NCBI GenBank assembly: GCA_020698575.1
Contig: CM036242.1
Coordinates: 41,846,662 to 41,910,661 of the forward strand
Reading direction: 5' to 3'
DNA: 64,000 bases
From: Bostrychus sinensis
Lineage: Eukaryota > Chordata > Actinopteri > Gobiiformes > Eleotridae
The position numbers and the translations under genes are program-made. The first letter of the stretch is position 1, and each line of letters begins with the position of its first letter. The notes under the pieces are model-generated. The model made no database searches, was not told where the DNA came from, and saw only the letters and a list, made by a program, of their open reading frames with translations. Of this stretch, positions 34,450 through 45,500 are shown one piece after another.

Positions 34450-34990
34450 GTAATGCACTGCCTGGCCAAAAAAAAAAAAATTAAAAAAAAATGCCACCTG
34501 TAGGTAAGAGCCTCCCTGCAGTTGTTCAGGTCTGGGTTCAGCAGCGTTCTGTGTCCAAAGAATGAAGTCTATCTACATATACTGACTGACCAGGTTACTC
34601 CATCAATGGATTTTTTTCTTCCATGATGGCACCGAGCTTATTCCAAGATGACAATGCCAGGATTCATTGAGCTCAAAATGTGAAAGAGTGGTTCAGGAGC
34701 ATGAGACATCATTTTCACACAAGGACTGGCCACCACAGAGTCCAGACCTTAACCCCACTGAGAATCTTTGGGATGTGCTGGAGTGACTGCCTGCCCAAGT
34801 CACACACTAGTATTGTGTTAGACCTTTAGTTCTGATTACGGCTGCATTCACTGTGGCATCGTTTCGATAAGCTCCTGCATTGTCACAGCATTTATTTCCA
34901 TTCAGCGTTGTGTTCATTTTTTCCAAGATCTTGTATTGATGATGGGAGAGTGTGACCACTGCGCAAAGTCTTCTCCAGTCTTGGATCTCA
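34450..34990. mobile_element. Mariner-like remnant with an internal inversion
   Basis: The left end is CACTGCCTGGCCAAAAAAAA. GAGTCCAGACCTTAACCCCA and GAATCTTTGGGATGTGCTGG lie in transposase sense on plus. From about 34790 the orientation flips: CAAGATCTTGTATTGATGAT and CCACTGCGCAAAGTCTTCTC are the reverse complement of what should follow. So the 3' part is inverted relative to the 5' part. No frame survives. Confidence 0.6.
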
Positions 34991-35698
34991 GAGACTCTCC
35001 AAGTACCACCAGACAGAGGCTGCGTACCACCAGTGCGACCCAGTGCGGCAGATTGTTTCCTAAAGTTCGTAATAGCAATCTAAAATGTCTTTTAACGCTC
35101 CATTTTACGTCTGTATTTAAACTATATTAATAATAAGATGTCTCTTTTGGTCTTACTCCATAACGATTACTTTTTTTCTCCAATTAAAAAAAAAAAAAAA
35201 AGTAAACAAACTACGGTGAAGGGGAGACACACACACCCATCGTCATGGGAACGTTAGACTAAGTTTTTGGGTGCAACATGGGGCTGTTTTGGAAAGTTTG
35301 GATGCTTTCAGTGCTAAAGTTAGATCCAGAGAGACGAATCACAGTGAATGGATTAATAAAGAGGGGCGCCTGCTGTTTAAGAAGAGAGAAATCTCCACAG
35401 ATAATGGATGACATTCGTCGTAGCATGAGGTAAAGTTTGTTTTCTGTCAGTACTGTAAATCAACAAAAGATAGTAGTTTAAGATTAAGTAGTTAGAGCTA
35501 GAAACAAACGAAATCTGGGATTTTTATTATAAATCTGTGTGATTTTCAATACGTCCTATCTGGAATAAAGTTCGTAAAATTGAGTAAATTACAGACATTG
35601 TTTATCCTGTGCGAATGCCCGACTGAAAACACTGACGTCGGGGGTAATTCACGAATTACAGAGGTCCAGGGGTAATGCTTATCCCGTACGAATAGGGC

Positions 35699-36163
35699 TT
35701 AAGACATAGGGGATGTAGACCTTTCCATTCCAAGACCTGGGCCATTTGCAGCCATTATTTACACACAGATCAGCATTTCTCCGAACTCGCCTGGATACAG
35801 CAATGTCCCCATCCACTGTCATAATGTCTCCACCTGGACCCACGTGAAGTTATTTTACACAGAGATAAAAACTAACATCTTCAGTGGATCCAGAAGTGTC
35901 CTCACCCAGGTCTTTGTTGGCCAACTCCAGCATCTCAGACACAGTCAGCTCATGCTCCTGATCTGTGGAGTTTCTCAAAATCTAAACAGAAAAAATTCAA
36001 GTTTTATATATGAAATATCAGTAAATTCAGCTGTGATTAAAACCAAGTCTAAACCAGGCATTTTTCTATGGAAAAAAAGCAAAGTGTAACTCACTCCAGC
36101 CTCGATCCAGACTGAGAATGTGAACAGGACTACAGTACCCAGAATGCTCTTCACAGCTGTCAT
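35699..36163 (-). pseudogene. Truncated six-cysteine astacin duplicate (exons 1-3 only)
   Basis: Minus-strand coding exons match the complete gene at 42531-47065: exon 1 36163-36095 (signal peptide), exon 2 35981-35906 and exon 3 35833-35699. All donors and acceptors present are intact and in the same phases. Homology stops inside exon 3, about 12 bases before its end; the frame then reads a few foreign codons to a stop. The zinc site and all later exons are missing, so it cannot make a protease. Exon 3 differs at two codons (WN for SD before GKVYIPYV). A TATA box and spliced leader upstream are retained, so it could still be transcribed. Confidence 0.9.
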
Positions 36164-36400
36164 GGCAATGAACTGCTGAAACACAGAAACAATTCAAAAA
36201 CATCTTTAAGTTATTATTACTAATATTTCTACTGCCACTAATGCTATTACTATTGCTCCTACTCCTACTACCACAGCTGCAACTACTTGAGTATAAGCAA
36301 AATTTTCCTCCACAATTTACTAAATTAAAAGAAAAAGTATGAACCATAACCAAACCAGGAAAACTTGGTCTAAACCAGGCCTAAGCAGTAGTTACTCACC

Positions 36401-36449
36401 TGTAGTTGAAATGGTTTGATGCTTGTGTTGGCAAAGCTCCTCTTTTATA
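36401..36449 (-). promoter_or_regulatory. TATA box and 5'UTR exon of truncated astacin copy
   Basis: TATAAAAG (36449-36442, minus) lies about 30 bases before the probable start of a short leader exon ending CTACAG|GTGAGT (36401). The arrangement is identical to the full gene's promoter at 47331-47282. Confidence 0.75.
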
Positions 36450-36767
36450 CAGAACTGGGACAAAATGAACGGACCCTCACTTTCCAGTTTGTTTTTGCTT
36501 CTTCCTTTGACTCCTCAACAAAACCATTTTCTTCACTGGCTTTGCAATGGCGTTGGTTCTTAAAAAGCACTGTGAGAAAGCTTCATATACAGTAGCTGGC
36601 TAGAAGTTAGCTGCCGACTTATGATGTGATAGAGAACAAAAACAAGAAGGGCTCAGGAGCCAATGAGGGACAGTTTGCCTGGTTAAGAGCTTAGCTACCA
36701 CTAAATTCATTTAAAATAATTATTATAACATTGAAAATATCAAGGGTCTCTGCTTGCAAATGTAATC

Positions 36768-37058
36768 CAGTGTTTCTCGAACTTTTTTTCATAAGTAGCA
36801 CCTCAAAAAAGATTACTCTTTCAAAGTACCATTTTAATTGTAGTACTTACTTACGAGCCTTTTAATTAATATACACATTTACACACCTCTCAGTATTGTT
36901 TGCTGTGAAGCACTGTATTTCTTAGCAGTAAAAATACAAATTACAAATAGGGCAAAAATTCGTAATTGTACATTTTGGATCTCAAAGACCCTCAAAGTAC
37001 CACCAGACAGAGGCTGTGTGCCACCAGTGGGACCTGTACCACAGTTTGAGAACCACTG
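36768..37058. mobile_element. hAT-like MITE (CAGTGTTTCTC family)
   Basis: The ends are CAGTGTTTCTCGAAC and GTTTGAGAACCACTG, nearly perfect inverted copies. The interior has GTACCACCAGACAGAGGCTG, also found at 35004-35023 (partial) and, decayed, at 57385-57440. No clear duplication remains. Confidence 0.75.
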
Positions 37059-37479
37059 GTCACAATGTCCAACAAACAGGACATGAAAATCAGTGGAATG
37101 TGTTTACTGGAAAGTGATTCTGAATATGTCATGATTATTTGACTGTAACAAGGGAGGTTTTACTGAGTATGATTACACAGCACCTTTTTCCTGTAACACA
37201 AGTCTTCTTGTTCACTAAATAAAAAAATGCAAAAAAAAAGCAAAAGAAAGAAACGAAACTAAATGAAAAAAAAAAGAAACACGCACTCAAATTTTAAAAT
37301 CTGTGACATTGTTGATCCAGCTGCTTGATAAACTTGGGATGTTTGTATTGACATTTGTATGCAGTAGTTCAAATGTGTGTGTGTTTCTGAATTTGTGTGC
37401 GTGTTTTTGATTTTGTTGTTGTGACTTACCTTTCAGGGCCACTGTATGTATGACTGAGCTACAGGCCAAAGATACCAAC

Positions 37480-37790
37480 TCCACTCACTAAAAGAACAAA
37501 AAAATTGTTTTAGTGGATTCTTTAAGGGTTTTGTGGCATTTACCCCTGAACTAAAATATCTTTGAGTTGGAGTCCAGGACTGGGCACTATATTTAGGGTT
37601 TTTGGTAACTTTGTGTATTTTTGTACATTGATAAAACTTTCTTTGTTCATAGCCTTTTAAAAACCTGTTAAAGGAATTTGCACACTGCTGTACCTCTGCC
37701 TGGCCAACAGGGGGATCTGTGAGCCACACAGAGGATAACACTACATACAGGACATGAAGAAGTAATAGCAGAGCTTAGCTCATGGATGTA
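37480..37790. repeat. Duplicated segment R2, copy 2
   Basis: Partner of 33880-34235, nearly identical over the last 200 bp (AACACTACATACAGGACATG). It ends at the border of the inverted-repeat element at 37797. Confidence 0.75.
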
Positions 37791-37796
37791 TAATAG

Positions 37797-38626
37797 GCCC
37801 TTTTCACGATGACATCAGACAACGTCCGTTTTGAGACGATGGGATGTATTTTCATTTCCAGTGCTGCTGCTCGCCAGTAAGGAATTTACTCGGAGTCTTA
37901 AAAATTGGCCAAATATAAGGCTACATGATGTACGGAAACTCGAAAAGGGATATACATTTTTCATTGAGGGTTACTTATTTGATTATGAAGGTAAGTGTTT
38001 TGTATTGTAGCTAAAGCTAGTAGTTGTTAATGCTGTAGCGTTAGCAATATGTCTAACGGGGTGTGCGATAAAGCAATATTAGATTATGTTACGATCTAAA
38101 TGAATGACAGTCTGCTTGTCTGAAAGGCTCACTGCATAGTACTGCAATGAACTTCTAATTAGACCTGAAAAGTCTATTATTTTGTCACAGACTGATCACT
38201 ACAGCAGAGTCAGTGTTCGAGCACAGAGCTTTACTAAATGAAAATATACTGTAGTACTATCCAGTGGTATTTCCTGATAAGCAGATTGTCAAATATTCAG
38301 ATAAACTCAGATCATGACATGATCTAACACTGTTTTATAGCGCAGCTCTATCACTTAGCCATGTTGCTAACGCTATCTAGCTACATAGCAAAGCACTCAC
38401 TTCATAATCCAAGTATCCTTGGTTGAAGAATTAATATCCTTTCGCAAGTTTTGAACATTTTGTGGGTAAATATTCATTTGTAAATCGCTGTATATTGTGT
38501 AAACTTGTAAACGGCAATTTAAAAAAAGTCTGGGTGAATTTCTTATGGGAGAAGCGCGGCACCAGAACTGAAGATACATCCCATCGTCTCAAAACGGAAG
38601 TTTTCTGACGTCACGTGAAAAGGGTC
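37797..38626. mobile_element. Non-autonomous element with about 70-bp inverted ends and an exon-like segment
   Basis: GCCCTTTTCACG and CGTTTTGAGACGATGGGATG at left are mirrored at right (CATCCCATCGTCTCAAAACG, CGTGAAAAGGG). Near the left end a frame reads WPNIRLHDVRKLEKGY then FFIEGYLFDYEG, and stops at a perfect donor GAAG|GTAAGT (37991). This looks like the retained first exon of a larger autonomous relative. The superfamily was not identified. Confidence 0.7.
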
Positions 38627-38889
38627 CATAGGACCTGGAGAGGGCAACGCCCCCTCTCCCCTGATGCCAGTTTGATTAGTGGCCAGTGTAATAGATTCAT
38701 TTTGTCTTCATGCAACAGTATATTGTTATTCTGTTCATTTATCTCAATCTCAAACAAACAAGTTTTAGGAGATGTTGTTTTTACCTTAACATGTTTTGGA
38801 ATGGCAACTGCTGTCTTCGTCAGAAGCATCACCTGACCGCTGTGACGTCTTTCCTCACCACATTATTCCAAAATGAATCTGGCTTTGTC

Positions 38890-39510
38890 TAAATGAGCTT
38901 TAACCTACCTCAATGACTCTGTTTGTGGCGTGGCATCTTCCTTCCATACAGCTGTTCTGAATGTTTGACCCATGTACAGAAACATCTGCAGCAGGATGAT
39001 GTTGTAGGTGTTTGGAGGTGATCTGTGGGTTGTCTTTAACCATTCTCACCATTCCTTGCCTGTGTTTCTCTGGTATTTTTCTTGGCCTGCCACATCTGGC
39101 CTTAACATCAACTTTGCCTGTGTCCTTCCATTTCCTGATTACCACCTTAAATACTTTTTCTCCTGATTACCACCTTAAATACCTTTTCTCATTATTGAAT
39201 GCACTGTCTATGAAGTTTAAGGCTTAACTAACTGATCTAACAAGTTTTGTGTTGAAAGTAATCCATTTTGAGAAGTTACACACATTCAAATCAGCAAACT
39301 TATAAGGGGGCCCCAACTTTTGCACAGACGTTTTTTTCATATTTCATTTAATTTCATACACCTAAATACTGCTACACTAAAAACTGTTGTTAGGAAAACT
39401 CCCTAGAGCTCTGATGTCACTGGAAAATAAATGGCAGACCTCTGTGATATTTTTTCATGAAGACAGAGTAAATTATTATGCAACCTCAGAGGGGGCCCAA
39501 ACCTTTACAT
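38890..39510 (-). mobile_element. Tc1-like element remnant
   Basis: The minus frame at 39145-38900 reads VIRKWKDTGKVDVKARCGRP then RKIPEKHRQGMVRMVKDNPQ, the linker and second helix-turn-helix of a Tc1 transposase. It runs into frame-lost sequence, and the catalytic half is missing. A 26-bp tandem duplication lies at about 39138-39185. Terminal-like GGGGGCCCCAACTTTTGCAC and GGGGGCCCAAACCTTTACAT are present at about 39306 and 39491. Confidence 0.65.
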
Positions 39511-39514
39511 ATGA

Positions 39515-40600
39515 TGGTATAAAGGGGGCCATTTACCACTTACTGAGATGTGCTCCTTATATTAGCAGTTACTGCACTGTCCAAAACAACAGAGCCCGTG
39601 TACAGACTATGCCCCACTAACACCACTAGAGGGAGCTAATGTACAAGAAATTGACTCCCGGCTGTCTCCGGAGTAATGCTGCTAAAATAAAACAATGTAT
39701 TTATTAAACAATTGTTAGTTGACAGCATTTTTTTCCACACTTTTAAACATAAAATACCATTGCTGGCTGACGTTAGCTGCCTACAACATGCTAATCTGAT
39801 CAACATTAAGTTGCATTGTAACAGCTCTGTCTCTAATATAAATCACAATGAGTTTAATTCATCATATTTGTTGTAAAATTTGCCTGTGTAATTTTGTTAA
39901 GGCTTGATTGGACCATGGCTCGACCGTACCTACTGACGCATGGCCTTTAGGCGGCTCATTCAACGTCGCTAGCATTACCATTAGCATTAGCTCGCCTTTA
40001 CAAGCTCAGACCAGACTAGTCTTTATGGAGCCGCTAAGTCCCACCTCCTATATTTACACTAACTCCAGGTAGAAGTCAGGCCATAAGCCACGCTTTTCCG
40101 TTGGAGTTTTATGGCATAACCCTCAGACAGAAGATCATATTTGTTTTGCCAGTCTTTAACCGATAACTTTCTGGGTGATGTGTACATTTTACAAGACAAA
40201 GCAGGTGGTTTTATCAAGAGAAAACTCCCTTGCAGTCGTATTCAGAAATGCAGTTTCAGATGCCATCTGTGTGTAAATGAAGAGCTCAGAACTCAGACGT
40301 TTCATTGTTCTCAATGTAAAGTGCTCTTGTGAATGGCTTGTTAGTCTGGTTTGGACACCACTTTTTCCACCACTTATTTTTCCAATATTAAGTGCAAATA
40401 TTATATTTAGAAATTTGACTTTGGTAACAAATGGTTCCAGCCACCTCTGATATGTTTTCACAGACACTTCCTTATTATTTTTATTTAAAAAACACACCAA
40501 AAGAAAAGTGGATCAGCAAAAACAAAGATGGATGAAAGTGCAAAAGGATGAGACAAATATTCCAATACAGTTATTTCAGTTCACTTTAGATACCAGAGAG
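39515..40600. other. No recognisable feature
   Basis: Unassigned sequence. The frame at 40189-40500 on the minus strand has no domain. GCTAGCATTACCATTAGC and similar phrases near 39975 are simple imperfect repeats. Confidence 0.4.
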
Positions 40601-40614
40601 AGATGGGTCATGGT

Positions 40615-41640
40615 TAGGGCTGGGTATCAAACAACGATACCTTTGTGGTAGTGACTGAAAAGCTCCAGTACATAGTGGTATCATAAAAAAATTATTTTCT
40701 TTCAGTACCAAGTTTTGATACCTGGCAGGTCCAGAGACAGTGCTACAGAAAGCTACAGAGCAGACACATCACTTTCAGCTCCATGTTTTGAGCTGAGTTT
40801 CCAACTTAAGCACCAGCTGTGACAGAGACAGGACATGATCTAGCTCCAGAGCTCAGAGGACAGACCTGAAGATCCACACCAGAGAGTTTATGGACTCAAA
40901 ACTGATGGAGCTACCGCTAACCTGCTGCTCCAGGCCGAAGTGAAAGTGTGGCATGAGCACTGTTTGTTTTTTTGTCCAATTGAGAAAAAGACGGCAAAGA
41001 TAGGGTGACCAGACGTCCCTATTAAAACTAAAACTAAAAACTAAAAACACATTTGTCTAAAGATGTTTGTCACTTTAAATTAAATTATTTTTTTTATCAG
41101 TATATTCAAACATATTCAAATAAAATTTCTAAACTTAAGCACAAGCGTCATGTACTTGAATCACATGAGAGAAAATTGTATGGACTTAAGAAGCTCTTTT
41201 AGAGAGATCAAATATTGAAAGAGCGCTCACTCTCCATCTGACTAACTGCAAATACAAAGGTCATTCAAAGAACAGACAACTCTCTCTGCCTACTTTTAAA
41301 AACCAATACATTTTACTGACTTTTACAATCATTTTTAACTTATTTATTATTTATAACTCTGAACTATTTATTTAAGTTTTTCAAGTGACTAATCTAATGA
41401 ACTTATGTCTTTAAGCATAATGCGGTAAATAAAACACTGACATTGATCATTAATGTTCCTGCTATAGATCAAATACTTATATCTTATTACTCATTAATAC
41501 CTACAAGTTAGGGTTTTGTTAAAGTAAAAAAGTTGTATGGTTATGGTCGTAAAGGATGAAAAAAAAAGGAGAAGTATCAAAAAAAGTATCGTTCTGGTGC
41601 CGATATTGAAAAAAAATTAAAAAGTACAGTCCTAGTCCAA
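40615..41640. repeat. Probable mobile element with TATCGATAC-like termini
   Basis: AGGGCTGGGTATCAAAC at left and a region with AAAGTATCGTTCTGGTGCCG near the right end are typical of a widespread fish repeat. The middle is AT-rich and non-coding. The ends are too decayed to define. Confidence 0.4.
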
Positions 41641-42227
41641 GTTCTAGTCACTGAAGTCTGGAGTCTCGTGACAAAGTGGCACATCTTGGTTATTTCTCAA
41701 ATAGCAGAAAAAAGTCTGTACGGATACGAGGAGGGGAAAATGAAAGTAAAGCAGAGCGAGGGATCATATAGGAGTCACCTGGACTTGCAAGTGTTTATGA
41801 TAGTGCCTTACTTCGAAATATAGGGGGTGCTCCATGGAGGAAAATGAGGCAAAAACAGTAAACAAACGATAAAAGATCTGCTTTAAACTACCAGCATCAC
41901 TTTATTCTGATTGTAAGTGTTAAGTGTAAACTGGAGGCTTTGGTAGAAGTTGATTTCATGAATTATAGATATCCAAAAACAGTTGAAGAGCTGCTGACAG
42001 CCCTGCAATGCAGACCCCACCCGAGTTAGCCTCTTACAGTAGCTGTGCTGTGGCAAAAGTGTGATTGTGAAAAAGTGTAGTGTGTTGCTAATATGAGCTG
42101 ACTTTTTTGCTCCTTGGTTGTTCAGTTAGTCACTAAATTTGTGAGTTGATTTTAACTTTGCAATAATAACAACCTGTAATAAAACAGAAAACAAAGGAGC
42201 TTGAAAAGTTTGTCAGATGAAAATGTC
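41640..42227. other. Intergenic sequence downstream of the astacin gene
   Basis: No repeat boundary or coding feature recognised. Confidence 0.4.
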
Positions 42228-42233
42228 TTTATT
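42228..42233 (-). promoter_or_regulatory. Polyadenylation signal AATAAA of the astacin gene
   Basis: AATAAA on the minus strand lies about 300 bases past the stop codon, a plausible 3' UTR length. It is the nearest canonical signal I noticed. Confidence 0.55.
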
Positions 42234-42530
42234 GTTTGCATTGGATTTTACCGACCAAGTAAACAGTCCTAAAGGCCATACAAATGAAATAAATTATATG
42301 CATTGTTTAGGAAAAACAAACAAATAAAAAAAAAAATCATATATATCAATATTTCAAATATTTCAGCAACATTCAAGAGAACAGAAAGTGACATCATCAC
42401 AATAAGCAGTGCACTTTGTGAACAGCAAACAGAAGGTCTATATTCTGTGTAGGGAGGGTCTCTACACAAGAAAACAATGAGATGCACTGAACACAACACA
42501 ACTGCTCAGAGATTTGTTGTTTTTCTTCAT

Positions 42531-45500
42531 TTAAACACCAAAAAGATCCCAGATAGATGTAAAAAAACTGGTCTCGCTGCAGTAGAGGTTGTTGACCCGG
42601 TCTATATCAGTCTGGCTCATTCTGGTTGCCATCCCAAACTCCACAGGGTAAGGCACTGCTTCCATTGTAGGCAGGCCATTCTTAGAGCCTGCAAATCTGG
42701 ACAAAGAGGAATGAAAACAATGAGTTCTGAACTTAAGAATACTGTCAGATTAAAAAATGACAGGTCAGTGACTAGAATACTAAAAAAAAAAAACACTAGA
42801 ATACAGTCACATTGTATAAAAAGGTTTAAAGAACTGGTTCCTGGTTCCTATCACATGTGAACACATGTGAAACTACAGTGCAAAAGTTGAAAAAAGTAAA
42901 CACTGAGATGGTTGGACAGACAAACAAATCCAGTCTGACTGACCTGCTGTAGTGCATGACTGAGTTGTAGTCGTACGGAGTTCCCTGGTTCAGAGTATTG
43001 ATCTTCTCAAAGTTTGACATCTTATCTATAAACAACATGATACAGAGGGAGAATAAATGAAGTCTTAAAAGACAAAGGGCCTCATTCATGAACTCCTCTT
43101 ATGAGCAAATTTGTACTTAAACCCTTCTTAGGAGGATTTTTGGCATTACACACTCCTGTAATACTCAGTATACACTCCTGTAATACTCTGTATACACTCC
43201 TGTAGTACTCTGTATACACTCCTGTAGTACTCTGTATACACTCCTGTAGTACTCTGTATACACTCCTGTAGTACTCTGTATACACTCCTGTAGTACTCTG
43301 CGTACACTCCTGTAGTACTCTGTATACACTCCTGTAGTACTCTGCATACACTCCTGTATTACTCAGTATACACTCCTGTAGTACTCTGTATGCACTCCTG
43401 TAGTACTCTGTATACACTCCTGTAGTACTCTGTATACACTCCTGTATTACTCTGCGTACACTCCTGTAGTACTCTGTATACACTCCTGTAGTACTCTGTG
43501 TACACTCCTGTAGTACTCTGTATACACTCCTGTATTACTCTGCGTACACTCCTGTAGTACTCTGTATACACTCCTGTATTACTCTGCGTACACTCCTGTA
43601 GTACTCTGTATACACTCCTGTAGTACTCTGCATACACTCCTGTAGTACTCTGTATACACTCCTGTATTACTCTGCGTACACTCCTGTAGTACTCTGTATA
43701 CACTCCTGTAGTACTCTGTGTACACTCCTGTAGTACTCTGTATACACTCCTGTAGTACTCTGCATACACTCCTGTATTACTCAGTATACACTCCTGTAGT
43801 ACTCTGTATGCACTCCTGTAGTACTCTGTATACACTCCTGTAGTACTCTGTATACACTCCTGTATTACTCTGCGTACACTCCTGTAGTACTCTGTATACA
43901 CTCCTGTAGTACTCTGTGTACACTCCTGTAGTACTCTGTATACACTCCTGTAGTACTCTGCATACACTCCTGTATTACTCAGTATACACTCCTGTATTAC
44001 TCTGCGTACACTCCTGTAGTACTCTGTATACACTCCTGTAGTACTCTGTGTACACTCCTGTAGTACTCTGTATACACTCCTGTATTACTCTGCGTACACT
44101 CCTGTAGTACTCTGTATACACTCCTGTAGTACTCTGTGTACACTCCTGTAGTACTCTGTGTACACTCCTGTAGTACTCTGTATACACTCCTGTAGTACTC
44201 TGCATACACTCCTGTATTACTCAGTATACACTCCTGTAGTACTCTGTATACACTCCTGTAGTACTCTGTGTACACTCCTGTAGTACTCTGCGTACACTCC
44301 TGTTGTACTCTGTATACACTCCTGTATTACTCTGCGTACACTCCTGTAGTACTCTGCATACACTCCTGTATTACTCAGTATACACTCCTGTAGTACTCTG
44401 TATGCACTCCTGTAGTACTCTGTATACACTCCTGTAGTACTCTGTATACACTCCTGTAGTACTCTGCGTACACTCCTGTTGTACTCTGTATACACTCCTG
44501 TAGTACTCTGTATACACTCCTGTAGTACTCTGTGTACACTCCTGTAGTACTCTGTATACACGCCTGTATTACTCAGTATACACTCCTGTAGTACTCTGTA
44601 TGCACTCCTGTAGTACTCAGTATACACTCCTGTTGTACTCTGTATACACTCCTGTAGTACTCTGTATACACTCCTGTAGTACTCTGCATACACTCCTGTA
44701 GTACTCTGCATACACTCCTGTAGTACTCTGTGTACACTCCTGTATTACTCTGTGTACATGTCTCTATAACACCCCCCCGTCACCCTCCAGGACCAGGATG
44801 CACTGGTCTCTGTGCGCACCCCTGCTCCCCATCCCTCTCTTTTGTTCGGCAACTCGCAAAATATGCAAAAAAAGATTAAATCCTTATTAACTTTAATAAG
44901 TTCATGACTGAAGTATGCTGCCCCTGACTGTGTCTTAGGGCCAGATTTATCAAAGGTTAGCTGCACGCTAACTGAATAAGATGCGCTAAAATTGGAGCAA
45001 ACCCAGACGCAGTTGAGATTTGCGTGTCTTACAGGAGCAGAGCGAACACAAAGCAGATTTTGCTCCTGTGACCTAATGAATCTGTAAACTGAGGCGTTCT
45101 TCCCAGAGTGCGCAAAATGGAAGGCGGAGAAAATGCAAATTCATTCATTTACCACCTGCAATATTATTTATCAAGGCTCACCATGACTTTGCGTGTGAAA
45201 ATAACGTATAAATGTAGCACGTTGTAGAAGGACGTGCTAATCTTTTGCACAGATGGCTGCTGTGATTCGTGTGAGACGAAGGAGAAGAAATGAACAAATA
45301 CGTAGGGTTAGAGAGTTTGCCACGCGTGCAGATCTATTTGCCATGACGGATGAAAAAATTATTCACCAGCACTTTCAGCTATTCTTAGTTAAATTTTTGC
45401 TTCCGTTTGTGTTCCACTTCCGCACCTTCCATGATGCAAAACAATACACGCAATGATGCAACACGCCCAGTAATAGCGGCCGCATATTTTCTCACTGCAC

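Noticed and set aside
43082..44711. Several 60-224 codon minus-strand frames with YYRSVYRVLQECIQSTT repeats
   Set aside because: Translations of the 22-bp minisatellite in an intron; all frames are open, with no signal, domain or codon bias.
43147..44758. CRISPR-like array
   Set aside because: Units are contiguous 22-mers without unique spacers, in a eukaryotic intron.
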